From Ciceribacter thiooxidans (GTDB lineage: Bacteria; Pseudomonadota; Alphaproteobacteria; Rhizobiales; Rhizobiaceae), in NCBI RefSeq assembly GCF_014126615.1, contig NZ_CP059896.1, positions 2,924,501 to 2,988,500 on the forward strand: a DNA stretch of 64,000 bases. The letters are read 5' to 3'. Below the pieces are notes generated by a model. That model was not told where the DNA came from. It saw only the letters and a program-made list of their open reading frames with translations, and made no database searches. Numbering within the stretch: the stretch's first letter is position 1; every line of letters begins with the position of its first letter. Positions 36,449-46,700 of this stretch are shown here, piece by piece. The translations under genes were made by a program, and so were the position numbers.

Positions 36449-36658
36449 TTAGAGAGCCTGCAGGTTGTCCGCAGAGGTCTTGCCAGAACGCTTGTCGCGA
36501 GCCAGTTCAAAGGAGAGCTTCTGGCCTTCCTTGAGCTCGCGCATGCCGGCCCGTTCAACGGCAGAGATGTGGACGAAAACATCCGCAGAACCGTCGTCCG
36601 GCTGAATGAAGCCGTAGCCCTTGGTGGCGTTGAACCATTTTACGATACCAGTGTTCAT
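36449..36658 (-). CDS. cspA: Cold-shock protein (CspA family)
   Basis: 69-residue single-stranded nucleic-acid binding protein with RNP1 KGYGFIQP and RNP2 [24 protein letters not shown] is the typical rhizobial start. It acts as an RNA chaperone. AAGGAAA precedes the ATG. The 298-bp region upstream (36659-36956) holds no gene; it shares the divergent promoter space with the glycerophosphodiesterase gene and could contain a long, structured leader as in other csp genes. A clear terminator follows. Confidence 0.95.
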   Translation of the reverse strand: MNTGIVKWFNATKGYGFIQPDDGSADVFVHISAVERAGMRELKEGQKLSFELARDKRSGKTSADNLQAL

Positions 36659-36956
36659 GACGATTTCCTTTTCAATCGCGTCGAAAGTTGTGCAACACGC
36701 AAGTGCTGCGGTGGTGTAACCGATTTTGAAGGGAAGTTCGCCAGAACGGCACCAACGGCCGGGACAGAGTTCGTCTAGCAAGATCGATGGCGTACAACTA
36801 AGATCGGATTTTGTCTTTTGCAAGACGTTTCAGGCGAAATTCGCGACGCCAAATTCAACCTCATCACCTGTCACCGAAGATTCACCGATCTGTCACGCCC
36901 CTGTGACCGAGCCCCTCTATCCGCTTGCCTGACGAGACAGGATGGAGGACTGACCG

Positions 36957-37991
36957 ATGCGCCGCCTCGCCCCGATGCTTGCCGCCGTGCTCCTTGTGGC
37001 GCCGACGATCGCCACGGATGCCTCCATGCCGGCCGGGGGCCGCAGCTCCCTGATCCGCGAACGGCTGAGCGATGCCAACCGCTGGCGCGACCACGTGATG
37101 GTCGTGGCGCACCGTGCGGGCTGGAAGGAAAACGGGAAGACCATACGCCCCGAAAATTCGAAGGCGGCGATCGACAGTTCGGTTTCGCTGGGGGTTGAAC
37201 TGGTCGAACTCGACGTCCGCCGTTCGCGCGACGGCGCGCTCGTCGTGATGCACGACCCGACGCTGGATCGCACCACCACGTGCCGCGGCGCAGTGAGCGA
37301 CCACACGCTCGCGGAGCTTCGCCGATGCCGGCTAAAGACTGAAGGGAACGGCACGGCGAGCGTCGAATCCATCCCAACCTTCGAGGAGATGCTGGCCCAC
37401 GCTCGCGGGCGTATCCTGGTCAACGTCGACAACAAGCTCGAGCCGGAAGACCTGCCGGAAATCGTCGCGGTCGCACGTCGCCTCGGAATGGCCGACGGCA
37501 TCGTCGTCAAGGCGCCGATCTGGAACGAGGAACGGCTCGCCCGAACGAAGGCGGTGCTCGATCACATCGGGGATGACGTGCTCTTCATGCCGATTCTCGC
37601 CGATGATGCGGTCCACGAGGCGAGCTTCATCGAGAGGATCGACAGGCAGGTGGCGGCGCCGGCCGCCGAACTGGTGGTCTGGCACAAGGATGCGGCACCC
37701 GCTCTCACATCGGACGGCGGTGTCCTGTTCTCGGCACAGGCGCGCGCCGTTGCGATCCGCAACAACACCCATCTCTGGATCAACACCTATCCGATCACCG
37801 ACCGGCCCGAGGGTATGGTCGCCGGCGGGCGTGGCGACGGGCTCGCCATGGCCGGCGGGCGGCCGGACGAAGTCTACGGCTTCTGGATCGACCGCGGCGC
37901 CACCATCATCCAGACGGACGAGCCGAAGGCGCTGATCGACTGGCTCGAGCGACAGGGGCTGCGGAGACCCTATCCCGCCACCGGATCGTAA
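36957..37991 (+). CDS. Exported glycerophosphodiester phosphodiesterase-family protein
   Basis: 344 residues with an N-terminal signal peptide (MRRLAPMLAAVLLVAPTIA). The GDPD TIM-barrel follows: HR in VVAHRAGW, ENS, the metal-binding ELDVRRSRDG, and catalytic MHDPTLDRTT. It would hydrolyse glycerophosphodiesters to glycerol-3-phosphate in the periplasm for phosphate or carbon recovery. Near the C-terminus IIQTDEPKALIDWL is the usual family ending. GGAGGAC lies just before the ATG. A strong hairpin follows. Confidence 0.9.
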   Translation: MRRLAPMLAAVLLVAPTIATDASMPAGGRSSLIRERLSDANRWRDHVMVVAHRAGWKENGKTIRPENSKAAIDSSVSLGVELVELDVRRSRDGALVVMHDPTLDRTTTCRGAVSDHTLAELRRCRLKTEGNGTASVESIPTFEEMLAHARGRILVNVDNKLEPEDLPEIVAVARRLGMADGIVVKAPIWNEERLARTKAVLDHIGDDVLFMPILADDAVHEASFIERIDRQVAAPAAELVVWHKDAAPALTSDGGVLFSAQARAVAIRNNTHLWINTYPITDRPEGMVAGGRGDGLAMAGGRPDEVYGFWIDRGATIIQTDEPKALIDWLERQGLRRPYPATGS

Positions 37992-38024
37992 GGCTCCGGC
38001 GTTACTACCGCTGTATCCAAGAAG

Positions 38025-38048
38025 AAAGCCGGCCCTGGGGCCGGCTTT
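38025..38048. terminator. Bidirectional terminator between the GDPD gene and the fad operon
   Basis: Perfect 10-bp hairpin AAAGCCGGCC, loop CTGG, GGCCGGCTTT, lying between two convergent stop codons. The A/T-rich stem ends give short T tracts in both directions. Confidence 0.8.
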
Positions 38049-38089
38049 CATAAGTTATGTCTCGCCTTCTCGCGACAGAGAGGCAGGCC

Positions 38090-40303
38090 TCAGGCCGCCT
38101 TTTCGATCCGGCCGTAGGGGTCGAAGCGACCGTAGAAAGTCTCGCCCTTGGCGGCCATGTCGAGAAGCAGCGGCGTCGGCTTGAAGTGATCGCCATAGGC
38201 GGCGGCAAGCTTCTCGCAGAGCTCCACGAAGGTCTTCACGCCCATGCCGTCGATGTACGAGAGCGTACCGCCGGTGTACGGGGCGAAGCCGAAGCCGAGG
38301 ATGGAGCCGACATCGGCTTCCCGCGGATCGGTGACGATGCCTTCTTCCATGGTGCGGGCCGCTTCCAGCGCGATGGTGACGAGCAGACGATCCTGCAGGG
38401 TCTTGACGCTGACGTTCTCCGGCTTCTGCTGCGGATAAAGCTCCTTGAGGTCGGGCCACAGGAACTTCTTTGCGGGCTTCGCCGGATACTCGTAGAAGCC
38501 CTTGCCATTCTTGCGGCCGCGACGATCGAGTTCGTCCACCATCTTGTCGATGAGCTTCATGTGCTCCGGCTTGACGGAGGCCTCGCCCAGATCGGCGATG
38601 GAGGCCCGCATGATCTTCTGCGACAGGTCGACGGCCACCTCGTCGTTCAGCGAGAGCGGACCGACCGGCATGCCGGCGAACTTCGCCGCATTCTCGATCA
38701 TCACCGGCGGCACGCCTTCGGCCAGCATGTCGTAGGCCTCGTTGATGTAGCGGAAGACGCAGCGGTTGACGTAGAAGCCGCGGGTATCGTTGACGACGAT
38801 CGGCGTCTTCTTGATCGCCGCAACGTAATCGAGCGCGACGGCCAGTGCCTTGTCGCCGGTTTCCTTGCCGAGGATCACTTCGGTCAGCATCATCTTCTCG
38901 ACCGGCGAGAAGAAGTGCACGCCGATGAACTGGGCCGGACGCTTCGAATTCTTGGCGAGACCGGTGATCGGCAGCGTGGAGGTGTTCGACGCGAAGATCG
39001 AGCCTTCCGGCAGGACAGCCTCGACGGCCTCGATGACGGCCCTCTTCACCTCGCGGTCCTCGAACACCGCCTCGACGACGAGGTTCGCATCGGAAAGCGA
39101 GGCATAATCGGCGGACGGGGTGATGAGGGAGAGCAGCTTTTCGCCGTCTTCCTTCGACATCCGGCCCTTGCCGACCGCACCCGCGACGAGGCCTTCGGAA
39201 ACCGACTTGCCCTTGTTGGCCGCCTCGATGTCGCGGTCGATCAGCACGACCGGGATGCCGGCTGCCGCCGTAACATAGGCGATCGAGGCGCCCATGAAGC
39301 CGGCGCCGACGACGCCCACCTTCTTGAGTTCGGTTTTCTCGACGCCCGCCGGGCGACGGGCGCCCTTGCCGAGCTCTTGCATCGAGACGAAGAGCGAACG
39401 GATCATGCCGAACGCTTCCTTCGTCTGCACGACCTGCGTGAAGTAGCGCTGTTCGATCCTGAGACCGGTGTCGAAGGGAACCTGGAGGCCTTCGTAGACG
39501 CTCTTCAGGATGGCGAGCGCAGCCGGATAGTTGCCTGCCGTCTCGCGGCGCAGGATGGCGGAGGCCGCCGGCCAGAGCTGGGCGGACGCAGGGGTCCAGA
39601 TGCCGCCGCCGGGCACCTTGAAGCCCTTTTCATCCCAGGGGGCAACGGGCTTGAGGCCATCCTTGATCATCTGCTTGGCGGCGGAAATCAGCTGGTCAGG
39701 CTCGACGACCTGATGAACGAGGTTCATCGCCTTGGCGCGGGCGGCGGTCAGGCTCGAACCCGTGGTCATCATCTGAAGAGCGTCCTGCGTGTTGGCAAGA
39801 CGCGCAACGCGCTGCGTGCCGCCGGCGCCGGGGAAGATGCCGACCTTCACTTCGGGCAGCGCAAGCTTCACCGATTTCGCATTCGAGGCGACGCGACCGT
39901 GGCAGGCGAGCGAGAGTTCGAAGGCTCCGCCCATGCAGGTGCCGTTGATCGCCGCGACCCACGGCTTGCCGCAGGTCTCGATCTTGCGCCACAGCCAGGT
40001 CATGCGGCCGGCGGCGTCAAAGAGCTTGCGGACCGCGCCGTCGGGATCCTTCGCCTTCTCTTCTTCGAGCATGGAGAACATGCCCTTGATCATGGTGAGG
40101 TCGGCGCCGCCGGAGAAGGTCTTCTTGCCGGAGGTGAAGACCACGCCCTTGACGTTGGCATCCGCGACGGTCTGGTCGACGATTTTCTCGATCTCGTCCA
40201 TCACCTCGACGGTGAAGACGTTCATCGATTTGTCGGGCATGTCCCAGGTGACCAGCGCAATGCCGTCGGCGTCGGTTTCGATGGTGAAGTTCTTGTAGGT
40301 CAT
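38090..40303 (-). CDS. fadB: Fatty-acid oxidation multifunctional protein (enoyl-CoA hydratase/3-hydroxyacyl-CoA dehydrogenase)
   Basis: 737-residue FadB/FadJ-type enzyme. The crotonase domain (about residues 1-200) has AAINGTCMGGAFELSLAC and the oxyanion region GIFPGAGGTQR. The NAD-binding dehydrogenase begins VGVVGAGFMGASIAY (about residue 337), with SNTSTLPIT and HFFSPVEKM carrying catalytic residues. Two C-terminal helical domains end the chain. It does the hydration and second oxidation of beta-oxidation. It starts 16 nt after the fadA stop and is the last gene of the operon, ending at a shared terminator. Confidence 0.95.
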   Translation of the reverse strand: MTYKNFTIETDADGIALVTWDMPDKSMNVFTVEVMDEIEKIVDQTVADANVKGVVFTSGKKTFSGGADLTMIKGMFSMLEEEKAKDPDGAVRKLFDAAGRMTWLWRKIETCGKPWVAAINGTCMGGAFELSLACHGRVASNAKSVKLALPEVKVGIFPGAGGTQRVARLANTQDALQMMTTGSSLTAARAKAMNLVHQVVEPDQLISAAKQMIKDGLKPVAPWDEKGFKVPGGGIWTPASAQLWPAASAILRRETAGNYPAALAILKSVYEGLQVPFDTGLRIEQRYFTQVVQTKEAFGMIRSLFVSMQELGKGARRPAGVEKTELKKVGVVGAGFMGASIAYVTAAAGIPVVLIDRDIEAANKGKSVSEGLVAGAVGKGRMSKEDGEKLLSLITPSADYASLSDANLVVEAVFEDREVKRAVIEAVEAVLPEGSIFASNTSTLPITGLAKNSKRPAQFIGVHFFSPVEKMMLTEVILGKETGDKALAVALDYVAAIKKTPIVVNDTRGFYVNRCVFRYINEAYDMLAEGVPPVMIENAAKFAGMPVGPLSLNDEVAVDLSQKIMRASIADLGEASVKPEHMKLIDKMVDELDRRGRKNGKGFYEYPAKPAKKFLWPDLKELYPQQKPENVSVKTLQDRLLVTIALEAARTMEEGIVTDPREADVGSILGFGFAPYTGGTLSYIDGMGVKTFVELCEKLAAAYGDHFKPTPLLLDMAAKGETFYGRFDPYGRIEKAA

Positions 40304-40319
40304 AGTCTTCCTCCCCGGA

Positions 40320-41528
40320 TCAGACGCGTTCGATGACGGTTGCCGTGCCCATGCCGGCGCCGATACACAACGAGACGAGAGCGGTGTTGAGATCGCGGCG
40401 CTCCAGTTCGTCGAGAACCGTGCCGAGGATCATGGCGCCGGTCGCACCGAGCGGGTGCCCCATGGCAATTGCGCCGCCGGCGACGTTCATCTTGGAATGG
40501 TCGACCTCGAAATGCTGCATGAAGCGCAGCACCACGGCGGCGAAGGCCTCGTTGAGCTCAAAGAGATCAAAGTCCGAGATCTTCATGCCGGTCCGCTTCA
40601 GGAGCTTCTCGGTAACGTCGACCGGACCGGTCAGCATCAGCGCAGGCTCGGAGCCGATATTGGTGAACGCACGAACGCGGGCGCGGGGCTTGAGGCCCAT
40701 GGCTTCACCGCCCGCCTTGGAACCGATCAGAACGGCCGCGGCACCGTCGACGATGCCGGACGAATTGCCGGCATGGTGAACATAGTTGATCCGCTCGACT
40801 TCCGGATGGGCCTGGATGGCCACGGCTTCGAAGCCACCCATTTCACCCGGCATCTGGAAGGAGGGCTGCAGCTGGGCGAGCGCCTGCATGTCGGTGCCGG
40901 GACGCATGTGCTCGTCGCGGTCGAGAATGACGAGTCCATTGGCATCCTTCACCGGGATGACCGACTTGGCGAAATGCCCCTTCGCCCAGGATTCGGCCGA
41001 ACGCCGCTGGCTCTCGACGGCGTAGGAGTCGACGTCATCACGGGAGATACCGTACTTCGTGGCGATAAGGTCGGCAGACACGCCCTGCGGCATGAAATAG
41101 GCCGGAAAGTTGACCGAGGGGTCCATGTACCAGGCGCCGCCCGACATACCCATGCCGATGCGGGACATCGACTCCACGCCGCCGGCGATCACGATGTCGT
41201 CGGAGCCGGCCGTGACCTTGCCGGCCGCAAGGTTGATTGCGTCGAGGGCGGAGGCGCAAAAGCGCGAGATCTGGATGCCAGGGGCGGAGAAGGCATAGCC
41301 GGCTTCGAAGGCGGCGGCCTTCGGGATCACGGCGCCGGCTTCCATGACCGGATCGACGCAGCCGAAGATGATGTCGTCGACGGTCGAGGTGTCGAGACCG
41401 TTGCGGTCGCGAAGCGCCTCCAGCGTTTTTGCGGCGAGGCGCGGTGTCGGCACTTCGTGCAGCGCGCCATCTTTCTTGCCGCGGCCGCGCGGCGTGCGCA
41501 CGTGGTCATAGATATAGACTTCAGTCAT
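40320..41528 (-). CDS. fadA: Acetyl-CoA C-acyltransferase (3-ketoacyl-CoA thiolase)
   Basis: 402-residue thiolase for the last step of beta-oxidation. The nucleophile Cys91 lies in ISRFCASALDA; the GHPLGATGA histidine region and the second Cys in LCIGAGMGTA are present. The ATG at 41528, after GGGAGAG, is the true start; an open frame beyond it crosses the intergenic repeat. Middle gene of the acyl-CoA dehydrogenase-fadA-fadB operon. Confidence 0.95.
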   Translation of the reverse strand: MTEVYIYDHVRTPRGRGKKDGALHEVPTPRLAAKTLEALRDRNGLDTSTVDDIIFGCVDPVMEAGAVIPKAAAFEAGYAFSAPGIQISRFCASALDAINLAAGKVTAGSDDIVIAGGVESMSRIGMGMSGGAWYMDPSVNFPAYFMPQGVSADLIATKYGISRDDVDSYAVESQRRSAESWAKGHFAKSVIPVKDANGLVILDRDEHMRPGTDMQALAQLQPSFQMPGEMGGFEAVAIQAHPEVERINYVHHAGNSSGIVDGAAAVLIGSKAGGEAMGLKPRARVRAFTNIGSEPALMLTGPVDVTEKLLKRTGMKISDFDLFELNEAFAAVVLRFMQHFEVDHSKMNVAGGAIAMGHPLGATGAMILGTVLDELERRDLNTALVSLCIGAGMGTATVIERV

Positions 41529-41570
41529 GGTTTCTCTCCCTTGGGCGCCTGGGCGCCGGAAATTCATTGT

Positions 41571-41598
41571 CCCTCTCCTCCCCGGCGGGGAGAAGGGG
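41571..41598. repeat. Intergenic palindrome, REP-like
   Basis: Inverted CTCCCCG/CGGGGAG with C-rich and G-rich flanks, between the acyl-CoA dehydrogenase stop and fadA. It resembles the short palindromic repeats scattered through rhizobial genomes and could tune mRNA levels within the operon. I see only one such copy in this window. Confidence 0.4.
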
Positions 41599-41602
41599 AA
41601 AG

Positions 41603-43396
41603 TCAGAACGCTTCCGCGACCATTTCCATGATGGAGTCGGCGCCGGTCTCGATGCGGCTCTTGCGCAGCGCGGTCTCCGGCATGATCCGTTCCATGTAGA
41701 AGCGACCGGTAATCAGCTTGTTCTTGTAGTAATCGGCGTCGCCGGTGCCGGCGGCGAGATTGTCGTTGGCAGCCTTCGCCATCTTGGCCCACATGTAGCC
41801 CAGGACGACCAGGCCGAAGAGATGCATGTAATCGGTGGAGCCGGCACCTGCGTTGTCGGGCTTGGCCATGGCATTCTGCATGAACCACATGGTAGCCGCC
41901 TGCAGGTCGTTCAACCCCTTCTTCAGGCCCTTGGTGTAGGTCACCATCGCCTCGTCGCTGCGATGTTCCTCGCAGAAGCTACCGATTTCGTTGAACAGCG
42001 CCATGACAGCGCGACCGCCGTTCATGCCGAGCTTGCGGCCGACGAGGTCGAGCGCCTGGATGCCGTTCGCGCCTTCGTAGATCATGGCGATACGGGCGTC
42101 ACGGACATACTGGCTCATGCCGTGTTCTTCGATGTAGCCGTGGCCGCCGAAGATCTGCTGGGCCATGACGGCGTGATCGAAGCCCTTGTCAGTCAGGACG
42201 CCCTTCAGGATCGGCGTCATCAGGCCGAGGATATCGTCCGCGGCCTGCCGTTCTGCGGCGTCGCCGGAGCGGTGAGCGATGTCCGATTTCAGCGCCGTCC
42301 ACAACGTGAAGGCGCGGCCGGCCTCGGTGAACGCCCTGATGGTCAGGAGTGCACGACGGACATCGGGATGCACGATGATCGGATCGGCCTTCTTGTCGGG
42401 CGCCTTGACGCCGGAGAGCGAACGACCCTGGATGCGCTCGCGCGCATAGGTGGCGGCATTCTGGTAGGCCACCTCGGCAATGGAGAGGCCCTGCAGACCG
42501 ACGCCGAGGCGCGCTTCGTTCATCATCACGAACATGGCGGCGAGACCCTTGTTCTCCGCGCCGATCAGGTAACCGGTTGCCTCGTCATAGTTCATGACGC
42601 AGGTGGCGTTGCCATGAATGCCCATCTTGTGTTCGATGGCGCCACAGGAAACCGTGTTGCGGGCGCCGACAGAGCCGTCTTCATTGACCATGAACTTCGG
42701 CACGATGAACAGCGAGATGCCCTTCGTGCCTTCCGGCGCGCCCTCGATGCGGGCGAGTACCAGATGGATGATGTTCTCGGTCATGCCGTGCTCGCCGGCG
42801 GAGATGAAGATCTTCTGACCCGAGATCTTGTAGGAGCCGTCGGACTGAGGAACAGCCTTGGTGCGCAGCAGGCCGAGGTCTGTGCCGCAGTGCGGTTCAG
42901 TGAGGTTCATCGTCCCGGACCACGTGCCTTCGACCATCTTCGGCAGGTAGGCCTGCTTCTGGGCGTCGGAGCCGTGGACGAGGATGGCGGCGATCGCGCC
43001 CTGCGTCAGGCCCGGATACATCATCAGCGCCATGTTGGCGGACGACATGTATTCGCCGACGGCCGCATGCAGCGTATAAGGAAGCCCCTGCCCGCCAAAT
43101 TCCTGCGGTACGGCCAGGCCGATCCAGCCACCCTGGCAATAGGCGTCATAGGCTTGCTTGAATCCCTTCGGCACCGTGACACTGCCGCTGTCGTCGCGTT
43201 TGCAGCCTTCCTGGTCGCCGGAGAGGTTGAGCGGGAACAGTTCCTCTTCCGCCAGCTTCGCGGCCTCACCGACGATGGCTTCGACCATGTCCGGACTTGC
43301 CTCCTCGAAGCCGGGCAAGTTGTGGTAGCGTTCCAGGCCGAGCACGTCGTTGAGCACGAAAAGCGTATCGTTAACCGGGGCCTTGTAGACGGGCAT
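41603..43396 (-). CDS. Acyl-CoA dehydrogenase (long, C-terminal extended type)
   Basis: 597-residue flavoenzyme for the first beta-oxidation step. The FAD/acyl-CoA binding segments are [13 protein letters not shown] and [14 protein letters not shown]. The likely catalytic-base region is [19 protein letters not shown]. The extra ~120-residue C-terminal helical domain is typical of the FadE5/DmdC-like subgroup. It leads the operon with fadA and fadB. The promoter upstream carries a perfect inverted repeat. The chain starts [19 protein letters not shown]. Its neighbour podJ is divergent across a 382-bp gap. Confidence 0.94.
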   Translation of the reverse strand: MPVYKAPVNDTLFVLNDVLGLERYHNLPGFEEASPDMVEAIVGEAAKLAEEELFPLNLSGDQEGCKRDDSGSVTVPKGFKQAYDAYCQGGWIGLAVPQEFGGQGLPYTLHAAVGEYMSSANMALMMYPGLTQGAIAAILVHGSDAQKQAYLPKMVEGTWSGTMNLTEPHCGTDLGLLRTKAVPQSDGSYKISGQKIFISAGEHGMTENIIHLVLARIEGAPEGTKGISLFIVPKFMVNEDGSVGARNTVSCGAIEHKMGIHGNATCVMNYDEATGYLIGAENKGLAAMFVMMNEARLGVGLQGLSIAEVAYQNAATYARERIQGRSLSGVKAPDKKADPIIVHPDVRRALLTIRAFTEAGRAFTLWTALKSDIAHRSGDAAERQAADDILGLMTPILKGVLTDKGFDHAVMAQQIFGGHGYIEEHGMSQYVRDARIAMIYEGANGIQALDLVGRKLGMNGGRAVMALFNEIGSFCEEHRSDEAMVTYTKGLKKGLNDLQAATMWFMQNAMAKPDNAGAGSTDYMHLFGLVVLGYMWAKMAKAANDNLAAGTGDADYYKNKLITGRFYMERIMPETALRKSRIETGADSIMEMVAEAF

Positions 43397-43441
43397 GTGT
43401 CATCTTCCTCCGAGACTGTTCGGGACAGCGGTTTCGTCGCT

Positions 43442-43470
43442 ATAATATTGACGTTTGCGTAAACGTCAAT
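43442..43470 (-). promoter_or_regulatory. Promoter and overlapping operator of the fad operon
   Basis: On the minus strand TTGACG (43469-43464), 16-nt spacer, TATTAT (43447-43442). A perfect inverted repeat, ATTGACGTTT-N4-AAACGTCAAT (43447-43470), covers the -35 box and the whole spacer. A protein bound here would block or remodel the promoter. The pattern recalls the MerR-family LiuR-type motif reported for acyl-CoA catabolism genes, from memory. The rest of the 43397-43778 gap shows no gene. Confidence 0.65.
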
Positions 43471-43579
43471 TCTTCGTGCCCGCAAATTTCGCCGTATCCG
43501 TGGAGGAGCGGGATGACGCCCGACAGCGGCGCGCGAGCGCGAGGAAAATCTTACAAAACGTTAAAAAAGAGCGGCAAGG

Positions 43580-43595
43580 TTAACGGCTTGTTTAC
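43580..43595 (+). promoter_or_regulatory. Possible CtrA-binding site upstream of podJ
   Basis: TTAA (43580-43583), 7 nt, TTTAC. This is one mismatch from the CtrA pattern TTAA-N7-TTAAC. It lies about 185 bp before the podJ start. podJ is a cell-cycle gene, so CtrA control is plausible, but a single degenerate site is weak evidence. Confidence 0.3.
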
Positions 43596-43778
43596 CACGT
43601 TTCGCGAAATGTAGGCGGTGAAGCGTGATGATCCGGGGGTGCGCTGCCGAGCGTCTGCGTGTCAGGAGACTGCACAGCAAGGACTTCGAAGCCGAAAGAC
43701 ATCGACGACACCGCCGTCCTCAGCCACGCCGAGAAGCCAGATCCGCCGCGGGCGGGCAATTTCGAAGCGAGCACGAAC

Positions 43779-46700
43779 ATGAACGGATCGCGATCCAATC
43801 CTTCCCGCCCCGGCGGCTCATCCTCGCTGGATGCGCTGAGCCGTACCATCGAGGGGCTGGAGGCACGCATCGAAGGGCTCATGAACAACAACCCGCGCGG
43901 CGGACGTCCTTCGCAGGAGCCCCGCCGCGACTTCGCTCCCGAGAACCGCGATTTTCGCGAGCGCGATCCGCTCGCCGAAATCCGGCAACGCCAGCGCGCC
44001 CTCGAAGAAGGCCGGGGACGCCCTTCCGAGCCGCGCTCGCAGGAGCGCCACAACGATCGCACGGCACCCGCCCAGCACTTCACGCCGCAGCAGCCACCGG
44101 CACGCAGCCAGCCGGACGCGAGCCGCGAAATCAGCCAGGCGCTCCTCGGCCTGCGGCAGGAGCTGAAACACGACATCTCCGAAAGCCTCGCAGCCGAGAT
44201 CGGCGCTCTCCGCTCGGAAATGCGCAGCATCCGCGCCCTTGCCGAAGACAGACGCCCCGCTGAGGACATGCGCCACGACATCGCCAGGCTTGCCGACGGG
44301 ATCAGCGAGCTCGGTCGATATCAGGCGCCAGGCACGGAACGGCTGCAGGCGGAATTCGAGGAATTGCGCTCGCTGATGGACGGGCTCGCACGGGAAGATT
44401 CCGTGCGCCATATCGAACGACGCTGGGATGATCTCGAAGAACGTCTCGACGGTCTCGATCCCGGCGCGCTGCGCTCAGAGCTCCTTTCGCTCGCCGATCG
44501 TCTCGACGACATCAAGCGTCACCTCGGCAATATCGGCGACCATGGTGCGATCCGTGCCCTTGAAGACAAACTGGTAACCGTCGCCACCGCGCTCGAACAT
44601 ATCGGCGCGCATATCGATCCCAGTGAGCGCATGCTGATGGAGCAGTTCGCGGGCATCGACATGCGGCTCGACGAGATCACCCGAGCCATTGCCGCTGGAA
44701 CGCGCCACTCCGGCGCCGGCTCGGACACCGTTTCGATCGGCCGCATCGAGGACCGGATTGCCGGCATCGCCCAGCAGATCGAGGCGATTGCCGGACGCGC
44801 TTTCGAGCACCAGGACCCGACGGTGGACCTCGGTCATCGCCTGGAGGCGCTCACCTCCCGCATCGAGGAGCTCGGCACGCAACAGACCGCACGTCGGCTC
44901 GAGGAGCGTCTCGACCAGCTTTCCGATATGCTCGAGCGCGGCCAGCAGGGCGGACCCCAGCCCGAACTCACGGGCTATCTCGCCGACATTTCCCGCAAGA
45001 TCGACGCGCTCGACCAGGGCGCGGTCAGTGACCGACTGGCGGATCGTCTCGACGTGCTCGCCGAACGGATAAGCGCGCTCGTCGTGCCCGCCCCGACAGG
45101 CGGCGATCTCGCATTCCGCGAACTCGAACAGCGGCTCAATACGATCGTCGACCGGCTGGAAGAAACGGCCGTCGCCCCTGCGCAGGACACCTCCGCCCTG
45201 CGCGGTCTCGAAGAACAGATCGCCCATCTTTCGACACTGATCAGCAGCTCGCCCTCGGATGCCGCCGCCGGCAACGGTGTCGTGGCCGGCCGCGTCGCGG
45301 CGCTCGAGGACTATATCGCCACCAGCGACGAATACATCATCGAGGCGGCCCGCCAGGCCGCGGAGACGGTGATGGAAAGCTACGCTCATACGCAGGCGAC
45401 CCGCGGGGATGCTTCGGGTGCCGACCTCGCAGCGCTTTCGGCACTGGCCGACCACCTCAAGGATTTGGAGTCGGTCAGCCGGAATTCGGAGGAGCGGACG
45501 CACAGGACCTTCGAGGCCCTGCACGATACGCTGGTTCAGATCGCCGAAAAGCTCGACCAGATCGACAATCGCGTAAGCGTGCGCGATCACGGCCCGCTTG
45601 ACGGTCCCATAGCCGCCCCCGCCACTGCAACGGTGGGCGAGCGGCACGCCAAGCTCGAGGTGCAGCCCGCGCCTGTCGCCGATGACATGGCGCCACCGGT
45701 CGGGATCTCGGAGACAGAAGAGTATACGTTCGAGGCGCCCGAACCGGAGCACAATTCGAAGGCCACCCCGAAGAAGGCGGCGAAACCGAGCCTGCTTTCC
45801 GGGCTCGGCAAACGCTTCCTTCCCGGCCAGAAAAAGGACAACGGAACACCCAACACGCGCACGCTGGTCGACCCGAGCCCGTCCATCGACGCATCGGAGA
45901 TGCTGCCGCCCGAAGAGGCCAACGAGTTGCTCGAGCCAGGTTCGGGGGCGCCGGACGTGCGCAAGATCCTGGAGCGGGTCCGGGCGACGCAGGCCGCGCA
46001 ACGTGAGTCCGGCAACGGCAACGGATCGGTGTCCGACGGCGATCGTACAGATTACATCGCCGCCGCCCGCCGCGCCGCGCAGGCCGCAGCCAGTGAAATG
46101 GACCGTACCTATCGTCCCGGATCGCCGAAGACGGAAGCCCTCACGGCGGGAGGCTCCACGCTCTCGCGCTATCGCCGGCCGATCCTGATGGCGGTCGGCG
46201 CCGTGCTGCTCGTCGCGATGGCAATGCCGCTCGTCAACACCCTGTTGCGTAGCAACGACCCGCTTCCGGTGACCGCAGAGTTGCCGACCGGCGACGTCAG
46301 CGCCAAACAGCCGGACGCCGGTGTCGACACACAGACGACGGCCGATGCATCCATCGACGGCAAGGCGACTGCACCGGTGCTGACTGACGATCAACTGGAG
46401 CCGACAAGCTCGGATGCTGGAGCCGCTCCGCCCGCCCCATCGGCACTCACGGCGCCGGTTTCGCTCGACGAGAACAGCAAGTTCACGCCGGCAGCCCCCG
46501 CTAAGACCGCAGATCTGCAGGCCGCGGTGACCATCTCGCCCTCCGCTCCGATACAGGCGGCTTCAGCGGGGCAGGCCGCGTCCAACGCGGGTGCGGCGGA
46601 CGGCGCTCCGGCTGAGACAATCGCAGTGCCCGATGCGATCAAGCCCGCTTCCCTCGTCATCGCCGCTAAGCAGGGGGACCCGCTCGCGCTCTTCGAGGTC

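Noticed and set aside
38057..40336. 759-aa plus-strand frame opposite fadB
   Set aside because: Long only because fadB is GC-rich; the minus strand carries all FadB motifs, while the plus frame has His/Asp/Arg-rich sequence typical of an antisense shadow.
41429..43462. 677-aa plus-strand frame opposite the acyl-CoA dehydrogenase
   Set aside because: Antisense shadow; it crosses the fad promoter and has no recognisable domain.
44475..46394. 639-aa minus-strand frame inside podJ
   Set aside because: Antisense of coiled-coil coding sequence; PodJ layout on the plus strand is complete.
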